From: Phocaeicola coprocola DSM 17136
Lineage (GTDB): Bacteria; Bacteroidota; Bacteroidia; Bacteroidales; Bacteroidaceae
DNA length: 64,000 nt
Assembly: GCF_000154845.1 (NCBI RefSeq)
Contig: NZ_DS981512.1
Location: 62,001-126,000 of the forward strand
Direction of reading: 5' to 3'
The notes below the pieces were generated by a model. The model ran no database searches. It saw only the letters and a list, made by a program, of their open reading frames with translations, and was not told the DNA's origin. Positions within the stretch are counted from its first letter, which is position 1, and every line of letters begins with the position of its first letter. Positions 28,009 through 37,675 of the stretch are shown here, piece after piece. The position numbers and the translations under genes were made by a program.

Positions 28009-28071
28009 AAAAACGTCCTGATGTTTTGGGTAAATTATATGTACTTTAACCAAAACTATCAGGACGTTTTT
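28009..28071. terminator. bidirectional intrinsic terminator
   Basis: AAAAACGTCCTGAT (28009-28022) is exactly complementary to ATCAGGACGTTTTT (28058-28071), with TTTTGG/CCAAAA continuing the stem inward. The A/T-run ends make it usable in both directions. It separates the TolC gene end region from the permease promoter. Confidence 0.88.
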
Positions 28072-28144
28072 GTTATTATTTGTGCTGATTGAAAGATTGT
28101 TTATATAAAGGATACTTGCATTGTTTATGAGTCTGCGAATGTTT

Positions 28145-29467
28145 TTATTTCAGGTATAAAGAAACTTTTCCGCTAATTTGCAACAGAGATATTTCACACA
28201 TCTTTGTATCGTATTCGGCAGAAAGTATTCGTTCTTCTGCATCTAACAGGCTTTTTTGTGCTTCACGCATTTCAATACCAGACAAATCTCCTAACAGATA
28301 TCGTTCTTTGGCTATTTCGTGATTTTCTTTTGCTGCAATCAAGTTCTGACGTTCCAGATTGAGTAAGCGAATATTGTTACGGTATGCCTGCCACAAATTG
28401 CTGAGATCGGCACGTAAACCTTGTTCCAGTTGTTCGCGTTCAAGTTGGGCATTTCGTATAGCAAGGCTTGCATTGCGTTTTTCACGTCGACGATTGCCAT
28501 CGAAAATGTTGAATCCGATGGTAACACCTCCATTAAATCCCCAGTTGTTCCGTCGTTGGATGGAGTTGATATCATATTTGTTCAGGGTATAGCCATATCC
28601 GGCATTCAGCCTTAGATAAGGATAATTGCGTGACAACACTTTCTTATAGTCCAGCTCGGCTAAAGTTGAATTTTGGTCAGCTTTCAATAAATTGGCATTG
28701 GTGTTTAGCGTAGCATTCCACAATTCATTGAAATCGAGCGAATGCTTCAGCTCGATAATAGAATCCTTTACTTTTATCGGACGGTCTACATCTTTATTTG
28801 CCATCATTTCATTCAGGTTGATACGCGAGGTATGTACCAGCTCTTGCTGTTTCATATACTGTGCACTATCGGCATTAAAATCGACTTTTGCCTGTTGATA
28901 ATCCAGACGAGAGAAGTTTCCGATGTGATAGCGCTCTTCTACGATACGTAAACGTTCTTTTGATAACGAAACAGCATAACGGAAGTTTTTCAGGCGTATT
29001 TCCTGCTGAATATAATTGTAATACTCTGCTGTCAGACTGGCGATAAAGTCTTCTATTGCTATACGGGTATTGGTTGCTCCCTGGCGTTCCAGCTCCTTGA
29101 GTTCCTTGTATGTTGTACTGATGCTGAATCCGTCGAAGATGGTCCAGTTCAGATCCACACCGGCATCAAGAGTCTGGTCGAATACGTTTCGTTCTTTGAC
29201 AACACTTCCGTCGTTTCGTTGTGTAGAGTTGGTATTGTCAATGTTTCCGGTATATCCTGCCGTCAAGTCTATTGTAGGCAGATAACCGGCGTTGGCAAGC
29301 GTTGCATTATTCTTGCTTATCTGTTCTTCATTGCGAGAGATGCGGAGAGAGTAATTGTTCAACAGTCCTTCCTCCAGACATTGCTTTAATGTGTATTCAT
29401 ATTGTGCGTGGGCCGGAAGGGTAGTGACAAACCAGATTATCAGTGATATATATGCAAAATGTTTCAT
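28145..29467 (-). CDS. TolC-family outer-membrane efflux protein
   Basis: A 440-residue protein with a signal peptide (HFAYISLIIWFVTTLPAHAQ) and two repeated outer-membrane-factor halves of heptad-rich helices (for example ERLRIVEERYHIGNFSRLDYQQAK and HEIAKERYLLGDLSGIEMREAQ, the paired conserved motifs of the family). It forms the exit duct of the tripartite pump. Its ATG overlaps the stop of the RND gene by 4 bp, so the two are translationally coupled. Confidence 0.93.
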   Translation of the reverse strand: MKHFAYISLIIWFVTTLPAHAQYEYTLKQCLEEGLLNNYSLRISRNEEQISKNNATLANAGYLPTIDLTAGYTGNIDNTNSTQRNDGSVVKERNVFDQTLDAGVDLNWTIFDGFSISTTYKELKELERQGATNTRIAIEDFIASLTAEYYNYIQQEIRLKNFRYAVSLSKERLRIVEERYHIGNFSRLDYQQAKVDFNADSAQYMKQQELVHTSRINLNEMMANKDVDRPIKVKDSIIELKHSLDFNELWNATLNTNANLLKADQNSTLAELDYKKVLSRNYPYLRLNAGYGYTLNKYDINSIQRRNNWGFNGGVTIGFNIFDGNRRREKRNASLAIRNAQLEREQLEQGLRADLSNLWQAYRNNIRLLNLERQNLIAAKENHEIAKERYLLGDLSGIEMREAQKSLLDAEERILSAEYDTKMCEISLLQISGKVSLYLK

Positions 29468-32400
29468 GCTTTTTTCTCTTTTTTTATTCGGTTAGTAGAA
29501 ATGTAAGTGTAGATAGCCGGTACGATATACATCGTAAGGAAAGTAGATATTAACATACCTCCTACGACGGCTGTTCCCATTGCAATACGTTGGTTAGCGC
29601 CTTCTCCTGTAGCGAACGCCAATGGTATCAAGCCTAGAATTGTTGATGCACTGGTCATCAAGATCGGGCGTAGGCGCTGTAAGGCCGCGTCGCGTATAGC
29701 CAGCATTTTATCTTCTCCAGCTTCTTGTTTCTGATTGGCGAATTCCACAATCAGAATACCGTTTTTGGCTACCAGTCCAATCAACATAATAATACCTATC
29801 TGACTGAATATATTCATCGTTATATCACCGAAATACATGAATATCAAAGCTCCAGCAATGGCAAGTGGTACTGTCAGCATGATGATGAACGGATCTTTAA
29901 AGCTTTCAAACTGTGCTGCCAGAATCAGATATATCAGCACGAGTGCAAGAATAAAAGCAAACATCAGGCTGGATGAGCTTTCACGATAATCTTTCGAGTC
30001 GCCCGATAAGGCTGTACGGAATGTTTCGTCCAGTGTTTCAGATGCTATTTTATCCATTTCTTCCAATCCCTGTCCGATAGTTTTTCCTTCTGCCAGTCCG
30101 GCTGATATTGTTGCCGATATAAATCGGTTGTAGTGGTAAAGCTTAGGAGGCGCAATGGATTCCACGAATTCTACCAGATTGTCCAATTGAATCATTTCCC
30201 CTGCATCTTTACGGATGTAAATAGATTTGATGTTTGCCGGCTGATTACGTTGCTGGCGGTTTATCTGTCCTAATATTTCATATTGCTTACCATTCATATA
30301 GAAATATCCCATACGCTGTCCGCTCAGTCCATATTGAAGTGTTTCGGCAACATCACGCACGTTTACCCCCATTGTTCCTGCTTTATCTCGGTTGATGTTT
30401 ACCCGTACTTCGGGGCTGCTGAACTTTAAATCAACGTCAGCCATCTGGAAGGTAGGATTATCGTACACTTTATTTAAAAATTCGGGCAGGATTTTTTCCA
30501 GTTTTTCTATGCTGGTCGCCTGCAGTACATATTGTACAGGCATACTGCTTTTTCTTCCTCCGAAAGAAGATTGCTGCTGGACGAATGCCCTTGCCTTCGT
30601 TTTGCTCTTGATTGCTTTCGATATTTTTTCGGCCACCTCCATCTGGGAGTAGTCACGGTCTTTGATGTCTTTCAATGTAATCTGGACATTTCCACTACCA
30701 CTTGACACACGTGCTGTAACAGCTTCTGCATCCGGAATGATAGAATCTACCAAAGCATTGATGTCTTCAGTGTAATCGCGTATGTATTCATAACTGGCTC
30801 CTTCGGCAGCCTTTGTACTAATGGTTATTTTCGAACGGTCCTCTAAAGGCGCCATTTCTGCTGGTATTACATTCCATAATACACCGATTAGAATTAAGGT
30901 GATAATAGAAACAGGAATAGCAATAAAACGTTTCTTTAAGAATGCATTGAGGGAGCGGCTGTAGATGCGGTTCATTCCTTCAAAAAACGGTTCAGTCTTT
31001 CGGTAAAACCAACTTTGTTTTTCTCGATGGACAAGCATTTTGGTCGCAAGCATTGGGGTAAATGTCAATGCTGCAAAAGAAGAGATTAATACCGAACCAG
31101 CTACAACGAAGCTGAACTCCCGGAAAAGTCTGCCACTGGTTCCTTCCATAAATACGATAGGCAAGAACACAGCAACCAATGTTATGGTAGTAGAAATAAC
31201 AGCGAAAAATATTTCTTTGGCCCCTTCTATACCGGCATCGAAAGGCTTCATACCTCTCTCTATGCGGATGTAAATATTTTCAGTCATCACAATGGCATCA
31301 TCTACTACCAATCCAACCGACAAGACAACGGCGAGCATCGTAAGCACGTTGATAGAAAAACCTGCTACGTACATTACGAAAAAGGCCCCGATTAGCGAAA
31401 CTGGAATTACAATACAAGGTATAAGAGTAACACGCCAGTCGCGCAGGAAAAGGAAGATGATAATGATTACCAGAATGAAAGCTTCGTATACGGTGCTTTC
31501 TACTTCGGCAATAGAGGCACGGATAAATTTCGTGTTGTCAAATCCATAAGAAAAACTAACGTCTTCGGGCAAATCTTTTTTCATTTGCTCCATACGTTCG
31601 TAAACAGCATCCGCTATTTCGATATGGTTTGCTCCCGGTTGAGGTATGACTACTACTCCTACCATAGGAACTCCATTCATTTTCATATAACTTTTAATAT
31701 CGGCAGCTCCCAATTCGGCATAGCCGATATCGCTTAAGCGTATAACCTGTCCGTTTACTTCCTTTATTACTACGTTGTTAAATTCGGTAGCCGTGTGCAT
31801 CTGTCCCATAGTACGTAAGGTAAGTTCCATTGTGTTACCTTCTATACTGCCGGAGGGAAGTTCCACATTTTCATTATCTATGGCATTTTTGATGTCTACA
31901 GGAGTAATTCCGTAGCCGGCCATTTTGGTCGGGTCCAGCCACAGACGCATTGAATAGCGTTTTTCTCCCCAAATGGAAACACTACTTACATCGGATATTG
32001 TCTGTAATTGTTCCTTGACGGTGAGATCGGCTATTTCGCTCAACTCTAGCAGTGAGCGTGTATTGCTTTGGATGGCCACCATCAGAATAGGGCTGGCATC
32101 GGCGTCAGCTTTGGAAACAGTAGGAGGGTCGCAGTCGCGCGGGAGATAACGCTGTGCACGTGAAACTTTGTCGCGTACATCGTTGGCGGCAGTCTCCAGG
32201 TCGACAGACAATTCAAATTCAACAGTAATACGGCATTGTCCTTGCCGGCTTACACTTGAAAGAGAACGTATACCGGGAATACCGTTGATATTTTGTTCAA
32301 GCGGTTCGGTGATCTGGCTTTCTATAATGTCGGCATTGGCTCCTGAATAACTACACGTAACGGAGATGATCGGATTGTCTACCGAGGGATATTCGCGTAC

Positions 32401-32499
32401 TCCCAGCGTTGTATAACCAATTAATCCAAAAAGCAAGATGATAATGGTGAGTACGGTAGCCAATACCGGTCGGCGGATGCTAAGTTCGGATATATTCAT
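29464..32499 (-). CDS. RND efflux permease (HAE1/AcrB type)
   Basis: A 1011-residue inner-membrane pump with the RND layout: TM1, a large periplasmic loop, TM2-7, a second loop and TM8-12. The N-terminus is MNISELSIRRPVLATVLTI. The proton-relay Asp pair of TM4 is in VGLVVDDAIVMTENIY and the second-half equivalent is LIGLVAKNGILIVEFANQ. It drives multidrug or related export. It is the middle gene of an adaptor-RND-TolC operon and is adjacent to, not overlapping, the adaptor gene (14 bp gap). Confidence 0.95.
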   Translation of the reverse strand: MNISELSIRRPVLATVLTIIILLFGLIGYTTLGVREYPSVDNPIISVTCSYSGANADIIESQITEPLEQNINGIPGIRSLSSVSRQGQCRITVEFELSVDLETAANDVRDKVSRAQRYLPRDCDPPTVSKADADASPILMVAIQSNTRSLLELSEIADLTVKEQLQTISDVSSVSIWGEKRYSMRLWLDPTKMAGYGITPVDIKNAIDNENVELPSGSIEGNTMELTLRTMGQMHTATEFNNVVIKEVNGQVIRLSDIGYAELGAADIKSYMKMNGVPMVGVVVIPQPGANHIEIADAVYERMEQMKKDLPEDVSFSYGFDNTKFIRASIAEVESTVYEAFILVIIIIFLFLRDWRVTLIPCIVIPVSLIGAFFVMYVAGFSINVLTMLAVVLSVGLVVDDAIVMTENIYIRIERGMKPFDAGIEGAKEIFFAVISTTITLVAVFLPIVFMEGTSGRLFREFSFVVAGSVLISSFAALTFTPMLATKMLVHREKQSWFYRKTEPFFEGMNRIYSRSLNAFLKKRFIAIPVSIITLILIGVLWNVIPAEMAPLEDRSKITISTKAAEGASYEYIRDYTEDINALVDSIIPDAEAVTARVSSGSGNVQITLKDIKDRDYSQMEVAEKISKAIKSKTKARAFVQQQSSFGGRKSSMPVQYVLQATSIEKLEKILPEFLNKVYDNPTFQMADVDLKFSSPEVRVNINRDKAGTMGVNVRDVAETLQYGLSGQRMGYFYMNGKQYEILGQINRQQRNQPANIKSIYIRKDAGEMIQLDNLVEFVESIAPPKLYHYNRFISATISAGLAEGKTIGQGLEEMDKIASETLDETFRTALSGDSKDYRESSSSLMFAFILALVLIYLILAAQFESFKDPFIIMLTVPLAIAGALIFMYFGDITMNIFSQIGIIMLIGLVAKNGILIVEFANQKQEAGEDKMLAIRDAALQRLRPILMTSASTILGLIPLAFATGEGANQRIAMGTAVVGGMLISTFLTMYIVPAIYTYISTNRIKKEKKA

Positions 32500-32513
32500 A
32501 CGGCGGACAGGTA

Positions 32514-33590
32514 TTAGTTGATATTGTCAAGAACAACAGGCATGCCGGTACGCAGCTGTAAGGTTCCGGAGGTAAGGATTGTATCTCCTGCGGCTAATCC
32601 TCGTACTATTTGCACTTCTGCTTCTGTGCGGATTCCAATCTCGACATCTACCGGTTGGGCAACACCCGAACGATAAACAAACACTTTATTCTTTCCCATT
32701 TCCGGAACGATGGCTTCCGATGGAATAGCTATGGCATCTTTAATTTCGTTTTGTTTCAATGTGATGTCGGCATACCGTCCGGGAAGCAGTTCACCATTGG
32801 TGTTTGGGTATAAGGCGCGCACTGTCAAGGTATGGGTTTCCGGATCAATACTCGATTCCGTTGCATATACTTGAGCATCGAAAGCATCCAGTCTTCCTTC
32901 TATTTTGAAAGATAATCTGGTTCCTTTTTTGATTTGTCGTGCATAACGTTCCGGTACGGCAAATTCTACTTTTAGTGGGGTAATTTTGGTGAGTTTGGCT
33001 ATAACTGTAGTAGGAGAGGCATATGCTCCTACACTGACTTGGCGCAGACCGATTACACCATCGAAAGGAGCACGTAGCTCGGTCATGTCAATATTGGCTT
33101 TGATGTTTTCTATATCTGCATGAAGCGTAGCGAGTTCTGTCTTAACCTGTTCGTATGCTTCCTTACTTACTGCATCTCGTTGTAATAGTGCATTCTGTCG
33201 GAATACTCGGTCTTCGGCAAGTGGCATTTGTGCCTTTAGACGGTCTAATTGTGCTTGTAACTGACTGTCATTTACTTTTGCCAGCAACTGACCTTTAGTA
33301 ACAAAACTACCTTCCGTGAAATTAATGTCGATGATTTTTCCTGAAGTCTCGAAAGACAAATCTACCTCTTCGTCGGGCATAAGCTTACCACTGACAAATA
33401 ACTGGTCGGTCAGTAAATGTGGTTTAATGATCTGTGCATTTACATTCAGACTTTTCTTTTTATTTGTTTTTATTGTTGGGCTAGCTTCATTTAGTTCTTC
33501 ATTTTCTTTGGGAGTGAAATTATGGATTCCTAAGCCGATTAATCCGGCTCCTACCAGAATGATAATTCCCCATTTTACTCGTTTGTCCAT
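32514..33590 (-). CDS. efflux RND periplasmic adaptor (membrane fusion) protein
   Basis: A 358-residue MFP with an N-terminal membrane anchor (WGIIILVGAGLIGLGIHNF). A barrel-sandwich half (GKIIDINFTEGSFVTKGQLLAKV) is followed by a short coiled-coil hairpin (about residues 110-165) and the second lipoyl half (LRAPFDGVIGLRQVSVGAYAS). It links the RND pump to TolC. It is the first gene of the operon, downstream of a TAAGTTTG box and a 24-bp palindrome that probably controls it. Confidence 0.93.
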   Translation of the reverse strand: MDKRVKWGIIILVGAGLIGLGIHNFTPKENEELNEASPTIKTNKKKSLNVNAQIIKPHLLTDQLFVSGKLMPDEEVDLSFETSGKIIDINFTEGSFVTKGQLLAKVNDSQLQAQLDRLKAQMPLAEDRVFRQNALLQRDAVSKEAYEQVKTELATLHADIENIKANIDMTELRAPFDGVIGLRQVSVGAYASPTTVIAKLTKITPLKVEFAVPERYARQIKKGTRLSFKIEGRLDAFDAQVYATESSIDPETHTLTVRALYPNTNGELLPGRYADITLKQNEIKDAIAIPSEAIVPEMGKNKVFVYRSGVAQPVDVEIGIRTEAEVQIVRGLAAGDTILTSGTLQLRTGMPVVLDNIN

Positions 33591-33644
33591 GTGTTTTTAT
33601 GGTATAAATTAAGATTTGGAAATAATGATTATTAACTTTGATAA

Positions 33645-33652
33645 CAAACTTA
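33645..33652 (-). promoter_or_regulatory. -7 element (TAAGTTTG) for the RND efflux operon
   Basis: The minus strand reads TTAAGTTTGTT, a TAnnTTTG box about 55 bp upstream of the adaptor ATG at 33590. It lies between the gene and the palindrome at 33678-33701. Confidence 0.55.
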
Positions 33653-33677
33653 AGGAATTGTTTAAATAGAGAATACC

Positions 33678-33701
33678 TTATTTGCAAAAATTTGCAAATA
33701 A
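33678..33701. promoter_or_regulatory. perfect 24-bp palindrome, candidate repressor operator of the RND operon
   Basis: TTATTTGCAAA (33678-33688) and TTTGCAAATAA (33691-33701) are exact reverse complements around an AA centre. It is placed 25 bp upstream of the -7 box, where a TetR/AcrR-type dimer could act. No such regulator gene is next to the operon, so the cognate protein would be encoded elsewhere. Confidence 0.65.
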
Positions 33702-33754
33702 AAAATCCTTTCATTCTTTTGCCTGTAAACGTAAGACTTTAAAGAATGAAAGGA
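33700..33754 (-). terminator. intrinsic terminator of the M28 peptidase gene
   Basis: TCCTTTCATTCTTT (33706-33719) is exactly complementary to AAAGAATGAAAGGA (33741-33754). On the minus strand the stem is followed by TTTTTTA. It is 47 bp after the peptidase stop. Confidence 0.85.
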
Positions 33755-33800
33755 ATTACAGCTGTTTTGATAAAATATATTTTATAAATCCTTTAGATAT

Positions 33801-34823
33801 TTAGAAAGATATATTTGCCATTTTCCATAGCCCAAGGAAAGATGTTTTGGTTATTTCTACCAGCTTGTCCCAGTTTATTTTATCAGCTTCATCACCCGGA
33901 AGATGATAATCCGGATGCCAGTCTGTGTGATACCACATAATTGGAATACCCAGTTTGGCAAAGGTTCCGTTGTCACTACCTCCTACAGGATTGTCCCATG
34001 CACGATAGTCGGGCTGTAGATTCAGATTGTAATGCTCGATATCTTCTTTCAGCCATTCACCGAAGGCAGGTGTTCCTTTGGTAAAGAAGTATACTACATG
34101 CCAGGGACGTGACTCATCATTATTTCTTCCTATCATGTCGAAATTTAAGTATCCCTTCACTTGCTTGATTTGCGGAAAGGTCTGTGCAAAATATTTTGAA
34201 CCTAACAATCCTTTTTCCTCTCCGTCCCAGAAGGCAAAAATAACAGTACGTTCTGGTTGCTTGCCTGTAGCCAGGAAGGAACGCACAATCTGTAGAACGG
34301 CTGAAACTCCCGATGCATTGTCATCGGCGCCATTATAAATCTGATCACCATCCAGCATGGGATCGTAACCGATATGATCATAATGTGCACCTATTATGAC
34401 GATCTCGTCCTTGTTCTTTCCATCTATTTTTGCAAGTACATTGCGCATGTGATATTTTTGATGTACTCCCTGTTTGATTAGTTGGATTGAATCGGGATGA
34501 ACTTGCAACTTGCCTTTTTTCTGTCGTTCTACACGGTATGCTTCAAACGGTTGGAAATAGCTGTCGAATACCGGAGAAACACCCCATTGCTGTAATAGCG
34601 AAGCAATGTAGTTTCCGGCTATTCTTCCCTCTTCTGTTCCGGCTTCCCGGCCTTTCAGCTCATCTGCTGCCAGGAAACGGACAAAAGCTTCTGCATTTGC
34701 CTGGTTGATTTGAGCAAGTCCTTTTTCCTCTGGAGTAGGTCTTGAGTTTTTCTTTGCATATGCATTTGTAGTTGCAAACCACGACATGGTTGCAAGTAGT
34801 ATACAAAAAGTGAATTTTTTCAT
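33801..34823 (-). CDS. M28-family metallopeptidase
   Basis: A 340-residue exported protein with a signal peptide (TFCILLATMSWFATTNAYA). The zinc-ligand pattern of M28 aminopeptidases is seen: IGAHYDHIG (His), YNGADDNASGVSA (bridging Asp), DGEEKGLLGSKYF (catalytic Glu-Glu), LNFDMIGR (Asp) and a C-terminal WYHTDWHPDYHLPGD (His). The sequence also resembles Bacteroidota M28 enzymes with glutaminyl-cyclase-like activity, so peptidase versus cyclase activity is open. It is its own transcription unit upstream of a terminator, 19 bp downstream of rsgA. Confidence 0.88.
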   Translation of the reverse strand: MKKFTFCILLATMSWFATTNAYAKKNSRPTPEEKGLAQINQANAEAFVRFLAADELKGREAGTEEGRIAGNYIASLLQQWGVSPVFDSYFQPFEAYRVERQKKGKLQVHPDSIQLIKQGVHQKYHMRNVLAKIDGKNKDEIVIIGAHYDHIGYDPMLDGDQIYNGADDNASGVSAVLQIVRSFLATGKQPERTVIFAFWDGEEKGLLGSKYFAQTFPQIKQVKGYLNFDMIGRNNDESRPWHVVYFFTKGTPAFGEWLKEDIEHYNLNLQPDYRAWDNPVGGSDNGTFAKLGIPIMWYHTDWHPDYHLPGDEADKINWDKLVEITKTSFLGLWKMANISF

Positions 34824-34842
34824 GTCTGTTAGATTTAAAAGA

Positions 34843-35823
34843 TTAATAAGCTGAGCGGTATTTCCCTTCTTCTTTGTCCTCCAGTATATTTAAGTAAGAA
34901 GCATAACGTGATTCACTGATATAATGGTTTTCCACGGCTTCACGTACGGCGCATCCCGGTTCATGTCGATGGGTACAATTACCGTATTTGCATTTAGCTG
35001 AGAACTCAAAGATTTCTTTGAAGTAATGTCCTACTTCTTCGTCCTCCATGTCAAAAGTACCAAACCCTTTAATTCCCGGAGTGTCAATGATATAACCTTC
35101 TTCACCTATAGGAAACATTTCAGAGAAAGTCGTAGTGTGCATACCTTTATTATGTACTGTCGATATTTCTCCTGTTTTTATTTTTTGATCTGGAAGGATG
35201 GCGTTAATTAATGTCGATTTTCCAACTCCGGAATGTCCGGAAAATAAGGTGACTTTTCCTTTCAGCTCTTTTTTTATTTCTTCGATATCTGTCTGATTTA
35301 ATGCAGAAATCTTGAAGCAAGGATAACCGATATGTGTGTAAAGATTGGTCAATGCTTCCAGATAATGAAGTTCCTCATCCGAATACCGGTCGATTTTGTT
35401 GAATACAAGACAGACAGGTACACGATAAGCTTCTGCTGATGCCAGAAAACGGTCGATGAACGTAGTTGATGTTTCCGGATAGTTGACAGTAACTATCAGC
35501 ATGCACTGGTTCAGATTTGCTGCAATAATATGCGATTGTTTGGACAGATTTGATGCACGACGGATAATATAATTTTTCCGGTCTTCTATTTCTGTAATGA
35601 AAGCTGTACCTTCAGCGTTGATTGAGATTTGTACCCGGTCGCCTACGGCAATGGGATTGGTACTACGGATTCCTTTCAGGCGGAAGTTTCCTTTGATTTT
35701 ACATTCTATTTGCCGGTTGTCGTCTGTTTTGACGAGATACCAACTTCCTGTGTTTTTAATGACTAAGCCTTTTTCCAAATTTTTATAGGATGAAAGATAA
35801 AGGATGAAGAAAAGCTGACGCAT
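34843..35823 (-). CDS. rsgA: ribosome small-subunit-dependent GTPase A
   Basis: A circularly permuted GTPase acting in 30S maturation. The order is G4 (NKID), then G1 (GHSGVGKST), then G3 (DTPGIKGFG), preceded by an OB-fold, and a C-terminal zinc knuckle [14 protein letters not shown]. The open frame begins with Met at 35823, but the conserved sequence only starts at [14 protein letters not shown]. An in-frame TTG at 35778 (LEKGLVIKN) is a likely true start, giving about 311 residues; I keep the ATG because no clear ribosome-binding site decides it. It is followed by the M28 gene and preceded by frr. Confidence 0.92.
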   Translation of the reverse strand: MRQLFFILYLSSYKNLEKGLVIKNTGSWYLVKTDDNRQIECKIKGNFRLKGIRSTNPIAVGDRVQISINAEGTAFITEIEDRKNYIIRRASNLSKQSHIIAANLNQCMLIVTVNYPETSTTFIDRFLASAEAYRVPVCLVFNKIDRYSDEELHYLEALTNLYTHIGYPCFKISALNQTDIEEIKKELKGKVTLFSGHSGVGKSTLINAILPDQKIKTGEISTVHNKGMHTTTFSEMFPIGEEGYIIDTPGIKGFGTFDMEDEEVGHYFKEIFEFSAKCKYGNCTHRHEPGCAVREAVENHYISESRYASYLNILEDKEEGKYRSAY

Positions 35824-35875
35824 TCTGTTTTCAGAGCGTCGTTGAAGCTTCGTTCTTCATCCTTTATAAAATTAA

Positions 35876-36436
35876 TTAAACAGTCATGATTTCTTTGTCT
35901 TTAGCAGCAAGCATATCGTCGATCTGTTTGATATACTTGTCATGAGATTTCTGCAATTTTGCTTCAGAGTTCTTTTGTTCGTCTTCAGGCATACCGTCTT
36001 TTACGGCTTTTTTCAAAGCATCGATAGCATCACGTCGTGCGTTACGAACGCTGACTTTAGCTGTTTCGCCTTCACCTTTACACTGTTTTGCCAGTTGTTT
36101 ACGACGCTCTTCTGTCAAAGGAGGAATACCTATACGGATAATTTCTCCATTGTTTTCGGGCATGATACCCAATTCAGAGTCGATAATTGCTTTTTCAATA
36201 ACACGGAACATACTCTTGTCCCAAGGTTTTATAGCGATACTGCGTGCATCAGGGGTAGTCACTGCTGCTACATTATTGATGGGGACCATGCTTCCGTAAG
36301 AATCTACGCGGATGCCGTCCAGCAAGCGTACGTCTGCTTTTCCTGCACGGATGTGTGCCAGTGCATCTTCCAGATACATAATTGCCATATCCATTTTCTC
36401 TTCAGCTCCGCTGAGAATTGTCTTTGAGTCTGCCAT
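35876..36436 (-). CDS. frr: ribosome recycling factor
   Basis: A 186-residue protein of standard RRF length: three-helix bundle with [18 protein letters not shown], a beta domain including [22 protein letters not shown], and [20 protein letters not shown]. It releases ribosomes from mRNA with EF-G after termination. It lies just upstream of rsgA. It is the last backbone gene before the composition changes and mobile-element genes start. Confidence 0.97.
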   Translation of the reverse strand: MADSKTILSGAEEKMDMAIMYLEDALAHIRAGKADVRLLDGIRVDSYGSMVPINNVAAVTTPDARSIAIKPWDKSMFRVIEKAIIDSELGIMPENNGEIIRIGIPPLTEERRKQLAKQCKGEGETAKVSVRNARRDAIDALKKAVKDGMPEDEQKNSEAKLQKSHDKYIKQIDDMLAAKDKEIMTV

Positions 36437-37036
36437 ATTAAAATTCTAAAGTTTATCGGGTTAGACTTATGCTAAATTAATGTGAACAAAAATACATGAT
36501 TTTTTATTTTTCTGCAATAGTTTACTGATAATTATGCTAATGGCTATGAGTGAATGTCTGTATTTAGTATGATAAAAGAGCGGGATTTTTATTGCGAATA
36601 AATTCAATCTCTCAAAAATAGTTTATATAATGATTTGAAAATCAGATTGTTGAAAATTTCACGATTTTAATTAAGGAACAAACAAGAAACAAAATCGTTA
36701 ATTAAAGGTATTTCCCAATTTTTTGTTTTCACTCTGTTTCTTTCTTTGCACTTGCTTATAATCGGGACTTCTTGAACAGCTTCCCACCAGATTTTTTTCG
36801 TCCGATGGTTGCATGTGAGCTTCCAAGAACCACTGCAGCCAAAAGAAAAAAGCAAGTATTCTTTAGTTCATACAAAGATAAGGAAAAACTTATAGGCAGG
36901 CAAATTTGGCTGCCTAAATATAGTTTACTTTGATTTAGCATATATATAGGCTAATGGACTAAACTAAACCTTTTCCCGAACTTCGTAAAACACTCCGGTC
37001 CCATTGTACAGCCAAAAGAAAAAAACATTCCACGTC
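36437..37036. other. AT-rich junction between chromosome and mobile-element region
   Basis: No convincing gene. The 16-mer CAGCCAAAAGAAAAAA occurs twice in direct orientation, at 36836-36851 and 37009-37024. To the left the sequence is AT-rich backbone; to the right are repeated leader modules and higher-GC genes. The boundary of the integrated element probably lies in this stretch, but no integrase or att site can be proven. Confidence 0.45.
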
Positions 37037-37350
37037 ATATTTTTCTTTTCGCTGCAACCCCCTTTTTATAAACCATCAACCTTTTACACGAGATCTTCTC
37101 TTCCCTGTGTTCGCACATCCGCTTTCGGGCTGCCTGATATGAATTGTGTCGCAAAGGTACTTGTCATGTCTTTCTTGTATGCAAGGTCAAAGCCTAACGG
37201 TTCACGACAAAATCTCCACCCTCCGTTCCGCACGGGTAGTATTTAATCGTGAAACCTTGCATAAAGAGCCATGACACCTTTTGAAGCGACATAATTAAAT
37301 CAAGCCCGAAAGTAGCTGGATGCTACAAGAGGGAAAAAAGAAAACTTAAA
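37037..37350 (+). repeat. long leader repeat, copy A (about 310 bp)
   Basis: Near-identical to 38919-39233 in direct orientation, with scattered substitutions and small indels. It covers the entire non-coding leader of the gene at 37361, up to the AAAATTC before the ATG. The two copies bracket a block of five small genes. It contains hairpin A (37122-37312). Confidence 0.9.
37122..37312. promoter_or_regulatory. leader module A: long hairpin with antisense-facing -7 box (ssDNA-promoter candidate)
   Basis: Paired segments from base to loop are CTTTCGGGC (37122) with GCCCGAAAG (37304); AATTGTGTCGC (37142) with GCGACATAATT (37286, one mismatch); AAAGGT (37153) with ACCTTT (37276); GTCATG (37163) with CATGAC (37270); TATGCAAGGT (37178) with ACCTTGCATA (37254); GGTTCACGA (37199) with TCGTGAAACC (37247, one bulge). 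GCAAAGGTA at 37151 read on the minus strand is TACCTTTGC, a Bacteroides -7 element, with a TTG 22 bp upstream on that strand. The box is 210 nt before the ATG. A small hairpin GTAGC-TGGAT-GCTAC (37312-37326) and AGAGGGAAAAAAG follow. Confidence 0.85.
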
Positions 37351-37360
37351 ATTCAAAGTT

Positions 37361-37657
37361 ATGGCAAACTACGCAACAAACATTTTCCACGCAAGTACGG
37401 AAAACAAACAAGACCTCAATAAGATAGAGGCATTTCTGGACGATAATTTCAACGGCTTTGTCAACCGGTATGGCGACACGGTAGATGCCGAATTTGATTC
37501 CCGCTGGGAATACCCGGAAAAAGCAATCAACGAATTAATAGCCTTATTGGCAGCCAAAGACAAAATCTATATCCGCATACTGACATACGAGTTAGAGGAC
37601 GAATACGTGAGCTTTCGGATATTCTCGCAAGGTAAATGGAACATTAAGTTATCCTAA
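37361..37657 (+). CDS. small acidic protein of unknown function, first gene behind leader A
   Basis: A 98-residue protein I do not assign to a named family. It is acidic (roughly 17 Asp/Glu against 11 Lys/Arg) with alternating short helices and strands (HASTENKQDLNKIEAFLDD, IYIRILTYELEDEYVSFRIF) and no signal or membrane segment. Start choice is supported by the leader sequence AACTTAAAATTCAAAGTT directly before the ATG, shared with other genes in the region. Small acidic early proteins in conjugative leading regions are often DNA mimics that block restriction; this is a hypothesis only. Confidence 0.8.
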   Translation: MANYATNIFHASTENKQDLNKIEAFLDDNFNGFVNRYGDTVDAEFDSRWEYPEKAINELIALLAAKDKIYIRILTYELEDEYVSFRIFSQGKWNIKLS

Positions 37658-37675
37658 ACCTAAACACAATTCACT

